DNA of 64,000 nucleotides, from contig JAZGUH010000554.1 of NCBI GenBank assembly GCA_037893225.1, positions 1 through 64,000 of the forward strand. The letters are read 5' to 3'. Position 1 is the stretch's first letter; each line of letters begins with the position of its first letter. The stretch comes from Hippasteria phrygiana. Taxonomy: Eukaryota > Echinodermata > Asteroidea > Valvatida > Goniasteridae. Under the pieces are notes generated by a model. That model made no database searches and was not told the origin of the DNA. It saw nothing but the letters and a program-made list of their open reading frames with translations. This document shows positions 9,499-20,262 of the stretch, in pieces. Both the position numbers and the translations under genes were made by a program.

Positions 9499-12400
9499 TC
9501 AAAGGTGAAATACCAATCGGTCGTCTCTGACAGTACAGACGGCTCCCCGCACGCACCAAGTGGTGCGAAACTTTGTCCGGTCCAGCCGGGCAAAGTCTGC
9601 TTGGAGCCGTGCCTTAATTGAACTCTTGACACGGAGAAGTACCTGGTCGGCGTCCTGTCGGGATCCATCATACAATGTCTCGCAACGCGAACGCCAAACC
9701 AGCCACCTCACCGTGCAAATTAAAAACCAAATCAAAAGGGACTCCGGGCTAGTGTCCACACCAGACCCGTAAAGGACACAGGAACGTGTAAGAGAAAATT
9801 GTCGGGCTTGTGCTTTACATCCAAGATGCTCAACCCAAGCCCACAAATTATAAACGAAAGAACAGTCCCAAAAGGTATGATAAAGTGACTCGGGAGCGGC
9901 ACAGCCGACCCGAGGGCACTTGCCATTCCCTATACCCCAGCGATGAAGACGTTGAGAAGTCTTGAGTGCCCCCCAAACGATCCTCCAATTTAAGTCCCGA
10001 AGTCGGTTGCTCAAATTGGAGGCATGACAAACGGTAAACATATGATCGGTGTCAGAAATGTCACAAGCCGGACGCTGATTGGGATGTTGGCCCGCAAAAA
10101 GTTCGCAAAGACTGCGAACCGATGCCGGCCCCCAATCAATGTCCGGGGAAATCTCAACAGCCAGCAAGACCAGCTTGCAAAACTGCTTATAATAGCCCGT
10201 GGGCGAAAAAGCGTGAGGAACATCGTTCCGCCACCAATTCGGGGGAAAGACCCGGCGGAGCGACAAGGCCACCCAGTATAGAGAAAAGAATCTCCAGGGT
10301 GGGCCCCCATCGCCCAACAAGGCCTTTACCCCAAGAACAAAAAAGGCGTCACATTTGTCGCGGAGGTTGGTAACACCCAACCCGCCCTTGGCTAGAGACT
10401 GGACAAGAACTGTCCTCCGGACGAGTTCAGCCTTGCCCGACCAAATGAAGGAAAAAATAGCTCGGTTTATAGTCCGCTCTACTGCAAGTGGAAGTGGATA
10501 AACCGGAGCCAGAAAAAACAAAGGTGATAGAATTAAGGTATTGACCAGCAATACCTTACCTAAGAGGGAAAACGTCCCCCTTTTCCAGCTGTCCAAAGAG
10601 GACAGTAGTTTGGGAAGCCGCGCTTTCCAATTAAAAGGGCCCATGTCCCCCTTGCCAACCCAGACACCGTTGATCTTGATCGGGTCGTTGGTCCACTGAA
10701 TAGGGACCAGATCGGGAAGGCAATCGGGCCATGAGCCAAAGACCAAGCCTTTCGACTTGGCAAGATTTAAGCGAGACCCGCTCGCACGCGAAAAAACATC
10801 AATGATCCCAAAAAGCCGCCTGAGAGATTGGCAATCCCTTACAATGCAGGTCGTGTCGTCAGCGTACTGCAACACTTTGCATTGCAAGCCGTTGGCCCCG
10901 GGCATTGCCAAACCAGTCACGCGGCGATCATTGAGGACTGTCTGAGCAAAAGGCTCAATAAAAAGGACATATAGAAGAGGGGAGAGAGGGCAACCTTGCC
11001 TTACACCCCTCGTGACTAAAAAAGGGTCGGAAACAACCCCATTCACCAAGACTGCACTGGATATATCTGTGTATAACAGTTTAATCCAGTGCCGGAAATT
11101 CGGCCCAAAACCAAATTGGTCTAGGACCATAAAAAGGAAATCCCAATTGACCCTGTCGAAGGCCTTCTGCTGGTCTAGGGAAATAACGAGGCAGTCAAGG
11201 TTCCTCCCATCCACGTATGCTACCAGATCCCGAAGGAGTCTGATATTATCATGGATGGACCTCCCCTTGACGCCACAAGTCTGAAATGGACCTACTATTT
11301 CAGGTAAAACATTACCCAAACGGAGGCACAAGGCCTTCGACAGGATCTTATAATCCACATTAAGGAGAGAGATGGGGCGCTTGTTTTTGGGATCAAGCTG
11401 ATCCCCAGCCTTCTCCAAAAGTGTGATGACTCCTAAACGTTGGGAATCACCTAAATGGTTCAGTGCAAAGGCACACCGGAAGACCCCGAGAAGGTCAGGA
11501 CCGACCATGTCCCAAAAAATCACATAGAATTCCTTGGGCAGGCCGTCCCCTCCGGGAGTCTTACCGTTGGCCATGCTATGAAGGGCCGCACCGAGCTCAG
11601 GCAATTCAAGTGGACTGTCCAAGTCAATGCGGCTCTCTTCATCTACAAGTGTAGACAAAGAGTCAAGAAAAGGTCCCTGTGAGGCAACCTCCACAGGCTC
11701 TTCAGTAAAAAGGTCGAGAAAGAATTCTCGATATACCGTGGAAATTCCGCCGGAGGATGTGACAATGTCACCCCTTTGGTTACGGACGGATGAAATAATT
11801 TTCTTCTGAGCCTGGGAGGATTCCAGATGAAAAAAGTATTTGGACGGCTTCTCCCCTTCCTCGAGTTCCCGAACCCGCGAGCGGATCCGGGCACCCTCCG
11901 CTTCGAAGTCGTCCAATTCTTGAAGGGCCTCCTTGATTTCGTTATGCCGGGAAAGAGTGGCAGCGTCACACTTCCCGGCATCTAGATCGGAAGTAACGGA
12001 GCGCAGGGAAGACAAAAGTGACTCCCTACGCTTCCGCTTCTTTCTTGCCAAACGACAAGAAAAGGAAATAATAAAACGCTTTATGCGGGATTTGACGTCC
12101 TCCCACCAGAGGAGTTCGTTATCGTACCCCTCCTTGAGAGACCGCCAACCCGCATAAGCACAACTAAATTCCCGTTGAAAACCCGCGTCGGCAAGGACGG
12201 AAACATTACATTTCCAAAAACCTCCACCAACGCGTGTTTTCTCCGGAAAAGGAAAATCCAAAACTACACAATCATGGTCGCTAAAATAACAGGGCTTATG
12301 CCGGCAAGACACAACATCAACCGTGTCCGACACGTAAATACGGTCTAGCCGGCTAGAAAATGTGTTCGCTGCATTGCGCCAGGTGTAAGAATAGTCAGAC

Positions 12401-12951
12401 GGGTTAAGAGACCGCCAGCAGTCTCGAAGGCAAAAAGCAGAAAGTAGATGGCCGAGCTCCTTGGCTCCGAGTCCACAACGTGTGTTATCGGAACCTCGGT
12501 GGTCTAACCCTACATCCAAAACACAATTAAAATCTCCCGTGAGGACAACGGGAAAGTTACCCGTCAGGTGTGTTCCTAATCCCGCAAAGAAGAGACGGCG
12601 CGACCTGGGATTGGTGGGGGCATAAATTGTGCAAAGACGCACACCCGGCCCGCTTCCAGGACCACGCAAAATACCAGAAACGACCCTCCCCTCAGTATCG
12701 AAGGAAGGATCAGAAAAAACGAAGAGGCTTTTAGCAGGCAGAAGGATGATGGTGCCACAGGATGCGGATGTGCCAAAACTGGCAAACATCCTGCCCTTCC
12801 ATTCTGCCTGCCAAGCAGCTAAATCGGAGTTGGAGGAGATATGACATTCCTGAAGACAGGAAATATCGTAATCTCCACACAACTCAAAAACTTGTCTCCT
12901 CTTTACGGGACCGCGCATGCCCTGTACATTGAGGGTAAGAATGGCGACCAT
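9499..12951 (-). CDS. LINE ORF2 protein: endonuclease and reverse transcriptase
   Basis: An 1150-residue open frame. Endonuclease (EEP family): LNVQGMRG at the start, LQECH (33-37, metal-binding Glu), TGDFN (138-142) and SDHD (224-227, catalytic His). Reverse transcriptase: SLDQQKAFDRVNWDFL (about 591-606), GVRQGCPLSPLLYV (649-662), and catalytic YADD (696-699). A C-terminal C-x4-C-x7-H-x4-C motif lies at about 1012-1030. The length is normal for L1/Tx1 ORF2. Every catalytic residue I can check is present, so the element may be active or only recently inserted. It nicks target DNA and copies its own RNA. Confidence 0.92.
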   Translation of the reverse strand: MVAILTLNVQGMRGPVKRRQVFELCGDYDISCLQECHISSNSDLAAWQAEWKGRMFASFGTSASCGTIILLPAKSLFVFSDPSFDTEGRVVSGILRGPGSGPGVRLCTIYAPTNPRSRRLFFAGLGTHLTGNFPVVLTGDFNCVLDVGLDHRGSDNTRCGLGAKELGHLLSAFCLRDCWRSLNPSDYSYTWRNAANTFSSRLDRIYVSDTVDVVSCRHKPCYFSDHDCVVLDFPFPEKTRVGGGFWKCNVSVLADAGFQREFSCAYAGWRSLKEGYDNELLWWEDVKSRIKRFIISFSCRLARKKRKRRESLLSSLRSVTSDLDAGKCDAATLSRHNEIKEALQELDDFEAEGARIRSRVRELEEGEKPSKYFFHLESSQAQKKIISSVRNQRGDIVTSSGGISTVYREFFLDLFTEEPVEVASQGPFLDSLSTLVDEESRIDLDSPLELPELGAALHSMANGKTPGGDGLPKEFYVIFWDMVGPDLLGVFRCAFALNHLGDSQRLGVITLLEKAGDQLDPKNKRPISLLNVDYKILSKALCLRLGNVLPEIVGPFQTCGVKGRSIHDNIRLLRDLVAYVDGRNLDCLVISLDQQKAFDRVNWDFLFMVLDQFGFGPNFRHWIKLLYTDISSAVLVNGVVSDPFLVTRGVRQGCPLSPLLYVLFIEPFAQTVLNDRRVTGLAMPGANGLQCKVLQYADDTTCIVRDCQSLRRLFGIIDVFSRASGSRLNLAKSKGLVFGSWPDCLPDLVPIQWTNDPIKINGVWVGKGDMGPFNWKARLPKLLSSLDSWKRGTFSLLGKVLLVNTLILSPLFFLAPVYPLPLAVERTINRAIFSFIWSGKAELVRRTVLVQSLAKGGLGVTNLRDKCDAFFVLGVKALLGDGGPPWRFFSLYWVALSLRRVFPPNWWRNDVPHAFSPTGYYKQFCKLVLLAVEISPDIDWGPASVRSLCELFAGQHPNQRPACDISDTDHMFTVCHASNLSNRLRDLNWRIVWGALKTSQRLHRWGIGNGKCPRVGCAAPESLYHTFWDCSFVYNLWAWVEHLGCKAQARQFSLTRSCVLYGSGVDTSPESLLIWFLICTVRWLVWRSRCETLYDGSRQDADQVLLRVKSSIKARLQADFARLDRTKFRTTWCVRGAVCTVRDDRLVFHL

Positions 12952-12975
12952 ATTGTAAGTTATGGATCAACAAAT

Positions 12976-14439
12976 CTAAGGGGGCGATTCCGCCCCAGGG
13001 GTTGGGCTAGGGGGAGATTCTGCCGAGGACAAAAATTCGTCCTCATCTCCACCCTGCTCGTCCATGTCCGACTCCCCGGACCCCGAGGAGCCGGACAGGC
13101 TAGGTTGAGTAGGAATAATCTCCACAGAAGGAAACAAAGGTGAGAGAGGAGGAAGAATCTCCTTCCCGGGTCTATCCTCTTCCGAGTCAGAAGATTCGGA
13201 GAGTTTAGATCCGGGCTTCCCAGAAAAACGTTTCTGGGGAATTGACCCGGAGGATGGGGAGTCCGAATCTGAGGAGGGACGAGCCCTCTTCGTCTTCTTC
13301 CTCCTTCCTCGCGGAACTACAAAGGGATTAACCTTATCGGTCGCGGCCCCCAGGCACGCGGGCTTGTCGCAGACCAAAGTTGGCTGCGAGTTAACACCCG
13401 TGCACCCGGCGCAACCGACAAGGCTAAAACTAGTAGTCCGAATGATGGCACGCTCGCAGTGGAAACAATTCCACTCGGAGCGCGCCTCAAAAGGACCTAC
13501 AATCCCCGAACATCCAAGGCAGGACGCTCGAGGCAACTTAAAAGAGGACGTCTGCGGGCTGTCGTCCCCAGAAATAGTGTCCCCGTCCGAAGACGAGGAC
13601 GAAACAGGCGAGGCGCCCTCCGAAACGCCTGCTTCCGCAGATGTGGGTGCAGACGCGGCAGAGGGCTCTTGACTAGGGGGTGGTGCAGGAGGAGTTGGCT
13701 GCTGCACCACTACATCAGCCCACCGTTTGGTGGGCTTAACTTTCGTGGCGTAGGATTTGGGGCACCGCTGGAAGTTGTGCCCCACCCCCCCGCAAAATGT
13801 ACACTTAACTGAGTTGGGGCACTCGGAGGACGTGTGCCCCACCTCCAAACACTTATAACACCTAACGGTGTTACATTTATTGGCCGTGTGGCCAGGGTCC
13901 CCGCATCGGGCACAAGTCCTGGTCTGTCCCAAGTGGGACACCCAGGCGTTGCGGTTCCCGATGCGGAGAACCGAAGGAATGGATTTGACATCCGACATGA
14001 GGTACTGCCGGGTGCCAGTAAAAACGGAAGGCTCATCAGGGTAGGTTTGAAACCTACCCTTCTGAACCTTCCCAAAGCGTGAGAGGATGGACCGGACGAC
14101 ATTGTCGTCCAAGTCCACCTCCACGAACTTGACTGTTACGAGCGTCACGGCGCCAAAAGATGATACATGGCAACCGGGACGCTCTACCAAAACTTGCCCA
14201 AAACGTTGGGCTAATGCGGCAGATTTGAAAGTGACGTCAAATCTGCCGCCAGGGAGAGGTTGCAAGGCCTCCAAGTGGTCTTTGGGGATTACCCCGACCT
14301 CTCGGAGGACCTTGAAGACTTCACTAGGCGCCTCTTTGCCATCGACTTTCAGTTCGAAGGCTCGGAGGCGCCGGGGGGAGAATGCCTGCGAAGGCATTCT
14401 AAAGGGAAAAAAGCGAAAGGCAAAGAAAAACAGACCCAA
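12976..14439 (-). CDS. LINE ORF1 protein, CCHC zinc knuckles
   Basis: A 487-residue open frame for a nucleic-acid-binding protein. Residues 20-170 look like a compact RNA-binding fold with strands such as HVSSFGAVTLVTVKFVEVDL. Three CCHC knuckles follow: CARCGDPGHTANKC (176-189), CYKCLEVGHTSSEC (194-207) and CTFCGGVGHNFQRC (213-226). Then comes a Pro/Ser-rich acidic stretch, and a further Cys cluster at about 307-362 (CLGCSG, CFHCE, CAGC) that may bind zinc. The C-terminus is Ser/Asp/Glu-rich. No stop or frameshift is seen. The ATG chosen is the first; an internal Met at residue 15 is possible. Confidence 0.85.
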   Translation of the reverse strand: MGLFFFAFRFFPFRMPSQAFSPRRLRAFELKVDGKEAPSEVFKVLREVGVIPKDHLEALQPLPGGRFDVTFKSAALAQRFGQVLVERPGCHVSSFGAVTLVTVKFVEVDLDDNVVRSILSRFGKVQKGRFQTYPDEPSVFTGTRQYLMSDVKSIPSVLRIGNRNAWVSHLGQTRTCARCGDPGHTANKCNTVRCYKCLEVGHTSSECPNSVKCTFCGGVGHNFQRCPKSYATKVKPTKRWADVVVQQPTPPAPPPSQEPSAASAPTSAEAGVSEGASPVSSSSSDGDTISGDDSPQTSSFKLPRASCLGCSGIVGPFEARSEWNCFHCERAIIRTTSFSLVGCAGCTGVNSQPTLVCDKPACLGAATDKVNPFVVPRGRRKKTKRARPSSDSDSPSSGSIPQKRFSGKPGSKLSESSDSEEDRPGKEILPPLSPLFPSVEIIPTQPSLSGSSGSGESDMDEQGGDEDEFLSSAESPPSPTPGAESPP

Positions 14440-15130
14440 CTGGGGTAGACAAAAAAGGAACCGGCTAGCAGCTGCCTAGTCCGGTTGGACGAATGAAATT
14501 ATCCTACTTGGATAATATAAATGGCACCAATAAACACTTGTATTGGTGCCGAAAGAAAATAATTACCTTGCTATCTCACTGCAGATAGCAAGGCGAACAG
14601 GATTATGTATATGTATATGTATTTACATGCACTGTCTAGCTTGACAGTGCTGAAAAAAGAAAGCAGGGCAACACCTGTGCCCGCCTATTGAAAGGAAATA
14701 ACACAGCCCACACAGTACTCCGGATGCTTACGTAACCGAAGACTGGGGGCTGTGCACTGAACAAAAAAGGCTTAACAAAGGCTACGTAGGGCTGGGCACT
14801 GCCACGAGCCCTACGTGCAAACAAAAGAAACGCTGCTGTGTGTAGAACTTATACACCACAGCAGCAACCAAAACCACCACCTAAACCCTCTAAAAACTCA
14901 ACAGATATACCAAAATATCAACGAAAAGAATGACCAGGGTGGTCTACAAACTGTAAAGAACCAACCCTGCAAAAAAATTGGGCAAAATGCCACTCGAAAA
15001 ACGCTGAAAGATGGTAAAAGACTCGGAGAGAAAAACACACACGAAATCCTGTATTAGAAGTCTGAAGGACAACGGAAGGACCGATAACGAGTCTAAATCA
15101 GTCCACACATAAATTCACAACGCGCTACAA

Positions 15131-16117
15131 AATACCCACGGTTATCGCCTTCCCAGAATTCTTATGTTATCTTATTGCTTTAAGCTAAATTTTGAAATGG
15201 GCCTTATTTCACACTGGAATGAGCCACGATCATTTCCGCTTGCAGTAAGGTCGATCGACCAAAATACAAATGTATGAATTGTCTTATGCTTGCTGTCATA
15301 GGAGGTTGCTAAACACGCAAAATTGTTTTTTAAGTTAATGGCCTCCAGATGACGTCATGATGACGTCACAAACATTTCACTCAAGCAGAAACATTTTGGC
15401 CGCCCAACTAATACTTTGCAATAGATATAAACTTCACATCTCGATTGGTTTTTCAGATATTGAGCCTGAAAGCGTGGAAAATTAAATATTCATGAGGCCA
15501 CAATTTGAAAACTACTGACGTCATCATGACGTCATTGCTTTAGGACCATCTACGCTATATGGTCTTTGTTGTGACAACTCGAGGGGACAATACGAGCTTT
15601 AATAGTATGAAATTAGGTGGGAAAGGGAGTTGTGTACAAAACCTATGGCAAAAAGGGCAGAAAAAAGATAGGAAAAAAAGAAAAGAAAAAAAAAACCATC
15701 ATTAGCTGCGCGCCGGAGCAGCTAATGATGGTTTTAATGATATGGTCATATAACACACTGTGTCCCAACCTGTGTCCCAATAGTCTGGTTCCTAGATCCC
15801 CTGATGACTCTTGATAAATCTAAGGTCAGGTACGTACTATTCCCCACGGTTTAAAATACAAATGTAGATCATGACGTACAATGTCAGTCCGACTGACATC
15901 ATCAGTGGCAACATGTCCAAAATACTTTGCAAAATGCTGCAAGATTTGTGACAACTTCGATTTAAATGAAAATTCAAAAGTTTCAGGATCAACAACATGC
16001 CTGACAGACACTTTGTTGTTAAATGCCATGGCGAACATCAATGATAGCATCCGAATGTTGGCAAAAATGAGTTAAGAAAATGTTGGACATTTTCGGAAAA
16101 AAGTGGAATATTTTTGG
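15131..16117. repeat. TGACGTCA-palindrome repeat and intron
   Basis: At 15340-15370 and 15515-15540 there are paired TGACGTCA sites (gatgacgtcatgatgacgtc and gacgtcatcatgacgtcatt), part of the same family as 24830-25836. The rest is intron without recognised features apart from the hairpin at 15692. Confidence 0.5.
15692..15735. repeat. Perfect short hairpin
   Basis: AAAACCATCATTAGCTG is exactly inverted to CAGCTAATGATGGTTTT with a 10-base GC-rich loop. The 17-bp stem is preceded by a run of A. It could be the relic of a small foldback or a cruciform site. No small-RNA gene can be claimed. Confidence 0.6.
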
Positions 16118-16379
16118 CGAGTGTGTAGTGTAGGGCCCTGTTCCCTATAATTGAACAAAAATCTACTGTTAGGTTATTGGAATTGCCAAACTATAGTTAG
16201 GCCTAACAGAAAAAATTGTGTGTTTTCGGTAACCCGACCGACCTGGAATTTTTGGGACCAAATTGTCGACCTCAAACTTTTTATTGCCATTTTGCTAGTT
16301 GCAAATTTTTAATGAGCACTATTTGCAATTATTTGCAACGAACATAACCATTTTCCATACTTGAAATCTCCCATAATTC

Positions 16380-17540
16380 GAAACAAACATACCTTTGTTA
16401 AAATAGAGGAATAAAAGATACATACTTCATGTGTAAATGTGTTGTTGCTTTGATCGTTTTCTAAACCTCGACATAACTTCTCGCTCCGTCATATCTCTCC
16501 AAGCTCCACACCATAATAGCGTACGTGCGTGCGCATCTTTTTTTTTGAATCCATGTCTGAATCACTTGGTATACACAAAGATCGTGTACGTCTTGTCGAT
16601 GTTCGGCTGGCGGGGAGTACATATGCGCATGAAGCAAAGCATGCACTTATTGTGGGAAAAACCTTTTAAGCGTGCGTATTGTGCAGAGCGAGTCCGTTGT
16701 TTGGGGGACAATAAATCATGCAACACTGAAATTCATAGTCGGGTTCCATCTGCGTGTAGTGAAGAATGCCCGTTTATCAAGCTAAACACGCATGCTTACA
16801 TTTTGGAACCTCACACCACTCGACAAGATTCGTCCAGAAAAATCGACAAGATTTGTCCACAAAATCCCGCCGATATAACCAACAAACAGTTGGATCAACA
16901 AGGAGAGTCATCTATTTCAATAAAAACGTTCGACAAATTGCGACAAGAAGTGGACCAGTGGTTGAGTGTGTGATAAATGGCCGTGTGGATAATTCTACAT
17001 GTGTGGCCAACGTATTACGGTAACGCACCGTGCATGGGGGCTGCCAGTTGGCCGGGCACACCGTTGTATGTACGGCATGGAATACTTTACCCTACCACGG
17101 CACAGCAGTTTGTGATATGATATGGTGACCGCAAAAACAAGTCAGTTTCATATTTATTTTGTTTAGGTTATTGGTTTTGCTGATAAATAGGCTATCAGTC
17201 ATGCATGCTATTTTACTATGTTCATTCTTTGTTCTGAATAAAACATTGCGATCCCAACTGAACGGATGCAACTTTACCTTTGAAAATAAAAAAATAAGCA
17301 AACGGTCCATCCAGCAAGTGGTTAAACCATTGCCGTTACAGCGGTGTGGACTATCCTGCACGAAAAACAAAATCTGATTTTCAGGTAATGTTTACATTTC
17401 ATGAAAAATATGGATTTTCTTAGCAAAATACTGATTTTTTGCTTTCTGAATACTGAAATGAGTTTTAAAAGGTTGGCAGCTCTGCGATATATTTGTGCCG
17501 ATATTTGGGTATCAAAATGAATGGATATCGAACAGCCATG
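16380..17540. mobile_element. Decayed DNA-transposon family, copy 1
   Basis: This region shares long blocks with 38340-39150 (ctgaatcacttggtata, gatgttcggct, attcatagtcgggtt, gtgtagtgaagaatgcccg). Its start resembles the interior of hAT-like element 1 (ggaataaaa-atacata ... gaccgttttctaaac), and its end resembles that element's right half (gatatttgggtatcaaaatg, gatatcgaacagcc). It appears to be a composite or nested set of old hAT-like copies. Short open frames inside carry no recognisable domain. Confidence 0.5.
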
Positions 17541-18094
17541 TTCACATTGAAAACATTGCACTGATCTATGGAGGATTTTGACCCCTTTGACCCCTTTCTG
17601 TATTACCATGTTATGATGTTTTTAGAATCAGTTCAACTCTGATTTCACCAGTTTTCATCATTCTTTATATTAGAACACGTACATGTTTAGTGAGTTTGCG
17701 AAAGAACATGCAAATGAGTACTAATGCAAAAATGACAAAATAGAATTATTTTCCTACCTACCTACCTGGATTTTGTTCAGACCGTTACCGGAAACACACA
17801 ATTTATTTTGCTCGGCCTTAACGACATTTCAACCAACAGGTATGCCATAGATAAGGGCAGGGTTTTAGTTTCTGAGGGAAATTTTGGGGTCAAGTAACGA
17901 TGAAGACGACAAAACACAACACGAAAATAAAGATGGTGATCACCGTGACGCACAGTAAACACGCAAAACCACATTGATTTGCATGGCAACTGCCGTAAAG
18001 CGCGTAAGAAAATTGCATATTCTACCGCAATATACTGTTCAAAATTCCAAAAAAAGATGTCAGTATTAGTCTGCTTTAGGTTCAAAAAGTCATT

Positions 18095-18170
18095 TTGGAA
18101 TGAGAAAAAATACCCATGACTCTATAATTTGATCAAAACTAAAGAGGGGCTCTAAACTACACAATCGCCC
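18095..18170. repeat. Terminal fragment of dispersed element
   Basis: The reverse complement of this stretch matches the first 96 bases of the window. It lies about 125 bp upstream of receptor exon 4 and ends with ctctaaactacacaatcgcccc. The same TIR-like motif flanks the element at 25874-26280. Confidence 0.5.
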
Positions 18171-18294
18171 CTTTTCTTTTCGCCAATCGAAAGTGACAAG
18201 TTCTGCCAGTTCCCATATTTGCATGTTTGACGGGAAACGTCTAATCTTATCCGGCATTAAAAGTGTTTCTTCCTTTCTCTTCTCTAAAATACAG

Positions 18295-18471
18295 AATGCC
18301 CCGATCCAGATAACTCACTGTGCTATGTAAGTAGATATAGCTCCAGCTCTGTTTGCATTCCTGGTCTCCAACCTTGTGAATCTGAAGGTAGCGGACGTGA
18401 AGTCGGGAGGACAAAACGCCAAACAATAGGTTCACCCTCGAGTGAGGGGTCTTTAGAGACATGTATTTATG
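18295..18471 (+). CDS. Receptor exon 4: Cys-rich linker with furin-like site
   Basis: A 177-bp phase 1-1 exon (acceptor aaatacag, donor gtaagt) shows no stop in the receptor frame. It begins QCPDPDNSLC and holds five cysteines, then a Ser/Gly-rich stretch and ETCIY. R-T-K-R at 18408-18419 fits the furin consensus R-x-[KR]-R, so the ectodomain may be cut here in the secretory pathway. I do not recognise a named domain; it could be a degenerate EGF-like or disulfide-knot linker. It is supported by both splice sites, the correct phase on both sides, and an open frame. It is too short to rest on homology. Confidence 0.68.
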
Positions 18472-19535
18472 GTAAGTGTTAGGTATAGGACGTGTGTCAT
18501 TGTGCTCGTTCAGGTGGTACTGGGGTCATCCTAGACTATGAGACCTTAAAAGCAGCAAAACCCGAAGGAAAAAGTTCTCTTGCAACGTTTCAGGTCAGTT
18601 TTACTCGCCTTTCAGAAGATAAAGCTCTTCAAAATGTCCACATTGCAAGCATGAGATTTTGAGCATTTCACCTACAAAATCTAGGGGTCTTAATTCTGAA
18701 CTTATTCAGAGTTATGGACTTCCAAACCCTACAAGAGTTGTTTTCTACTATCCTTGTGAAACCATATGACAAACTGGTGAAGCATCTGCATGCAATAAGA
18801 AAGGACTGGTTCAGTGAACAAAACATGTCCTAATTTTAATGTGCACGTTGAATATTTTGGTTGATGAGAGAAGCATGAGAGTGTAATGGAAGGAATATTG
18901 GGTGCCAGACTGTGGAAACACACTCACTGAAGTAGGACAGGACGTCAGTCTATTTCGTATTGGGAATGAAGCTGATTTTGCCTCCAAATTCAATCACATG
19001 ACACTATAATGCAGGCTTGCAAGTATTCCTACTTTTCTTACTTTTTCCAATTTGTTTGCCTTGCTCCTACTTTTCCTACATATTTTTTCGTACTTTCTTG
19101 TCCCACAACTCCAAAAAATGAGATCTCTTTGAATATTTTTCATAACAGTGTGACACACTGTCACATGAAAATCGCAAAATGAAGGGCTTGGGTGCAGGAG
19201 TACTGCAACATGATTAGTTGAGGATGGAGCACATGTGTTGTGAATACATAACATGCCAAATGAGACTTGGACATGGGTGATGAGTATCAACAAAAACTAC
19301 TCCTGAAAATTTTGATCCTACTATTCTCCGACTTTTTCATCTGGGTCTGCTTGAAAGCCTCTACTCTCTGGTTCAAACAGCATTAGATAATTACCTTATG
19401 TAACTTCGGTTGTCCATTACTCACTTTAGAATCAAAATTAAAACTCCAAATTTCGGGCAGGTGAAATGGTCATGACTTCTTCTTTACAGTGTAGAATATT
19501 TGAAGGACGCTGTCAGTGTTGTAACCAAGTCATTT
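18472..19535. other. Intron, nothing recognised
   Basis: Mostly AT-rich unique intron between receptor exons 4 and 5. No convincing coding sequence, RNA gene or terminal repeats. Confidence 0.4.
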
Positions 19536-20036
19536 TTTCAAGTCAAGTCAAGTCCCAAGTCAAGTCAAGTCCCAAGTCAAATATTCACAAGTCAAGTCAA
19601 GTCCCAAGTCAATTTTTTTTATTAAAGTCAAGTACCAAGTCTCAAGTCAATTGTTGCACATAGTAAATTCAAATTCCAATGACAAATGAGTACGCATAGG
19701 CCGGCATGCATGCACTGTACAAAATCAACCTGGCATGCCGTCTCGACGATTCTCCATACAATCGTCCAGGGCTGCAGCCCTGCATACGTACATGTACTAG
19801 ACACCCAACTCATATGTGCGTACGCCCAAAAGTTGTGTTTGTTTTAACAAAAGTGTTAATGTCAGCAAGTCAAATTTATTCAAGTCAAGTCGAGTCACAA
19901 GTCATGTTCTTTCAAGTCAAGTCAAGTCCCAAGTCATTTTTTTTCCCAATTCAAGTCAAGTCAAGTCTTAAGTCAAACAAATTGTGACTTGAGTCTGACT
20001 CGAGTCCGAGTCAGCAAGTCAAGTCAACAAGACTGG
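19536..20036. repeat. CAAGTC-rich array, likely hAT-like non-autonomous element
   Basis: Two blocks (19536-19650 and 19870-20036) are built from CAAGTCAAGTCCCAAGT-type units around a unique centre. The right edge, gactcgagtccgagtc, and the left edge, cagtgttgtaaccaagtca, resemble ends of non-autonomous elements common in marine invertebrates. The units are imperfect. Open frames with KSQVKS repeats are artefacts of the array. Confidence 0.55.
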
Positions 20037-20262
20037 ACGCTGTTTATTCTGTGGTAAGTAAAAAGCCAAACACTTGTTATTTCATGGCAGAAATAATTGG
20101 CTGTTTTATTTTACAATATGCAATCTACATAAAACTACCAAATTACGCACTTTTCTCAGCAATCAACATCATCTTCAATGTACATTGTAGCAACAATAAT
20201 GTGTGCTTAGCCAAACCACTTGCCATGGGTTTCTGCTAAAAATAAAGCATGCAAGCTTACTG

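Larger units (their letters stand above)
9185..15130 (-). mobile_element. L1/Tx1-type LINE, full coding capacity
   Basis: A non-LTR retrotransposon on the - strand has ORF1 then ORF2 separated by 24 bp, and a 3' UTR down to about 9185, where the sequence changes to unrelated intron. The 5' end is set only roughly by loss of GC-rich element sequence near 15130. Two ORFs, an apurinic-like endonuclease at the ORF2 N-terminus, and the RT style (GVRQGCPLSPLLYVLFIEPF) fit the Tx1 branch of the L1 clade. It is inserted in the large intron between receptor exons 3 and 4, antisense to the gene. Exact ends and target duplication were not found. Confidence 0.8.

Noticed and set aside
9499..14439. Host genes with endonuclease and zinc-knuckle domains
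   Set aside because: Adjacent ORFs with EEP, YADD reverse transcriptase and CCHC knuckles are a LINE.
16437..16973. 178-aa frame
   Set aside because: Falls in a decayed repeat also present at 38340-39150, where the frame is broken.
19466..19987. Lys/Ser-rich proteins (KSQVKS repeats)
   Set aside because: Products of the CAAGTC array; no other coding evidence.
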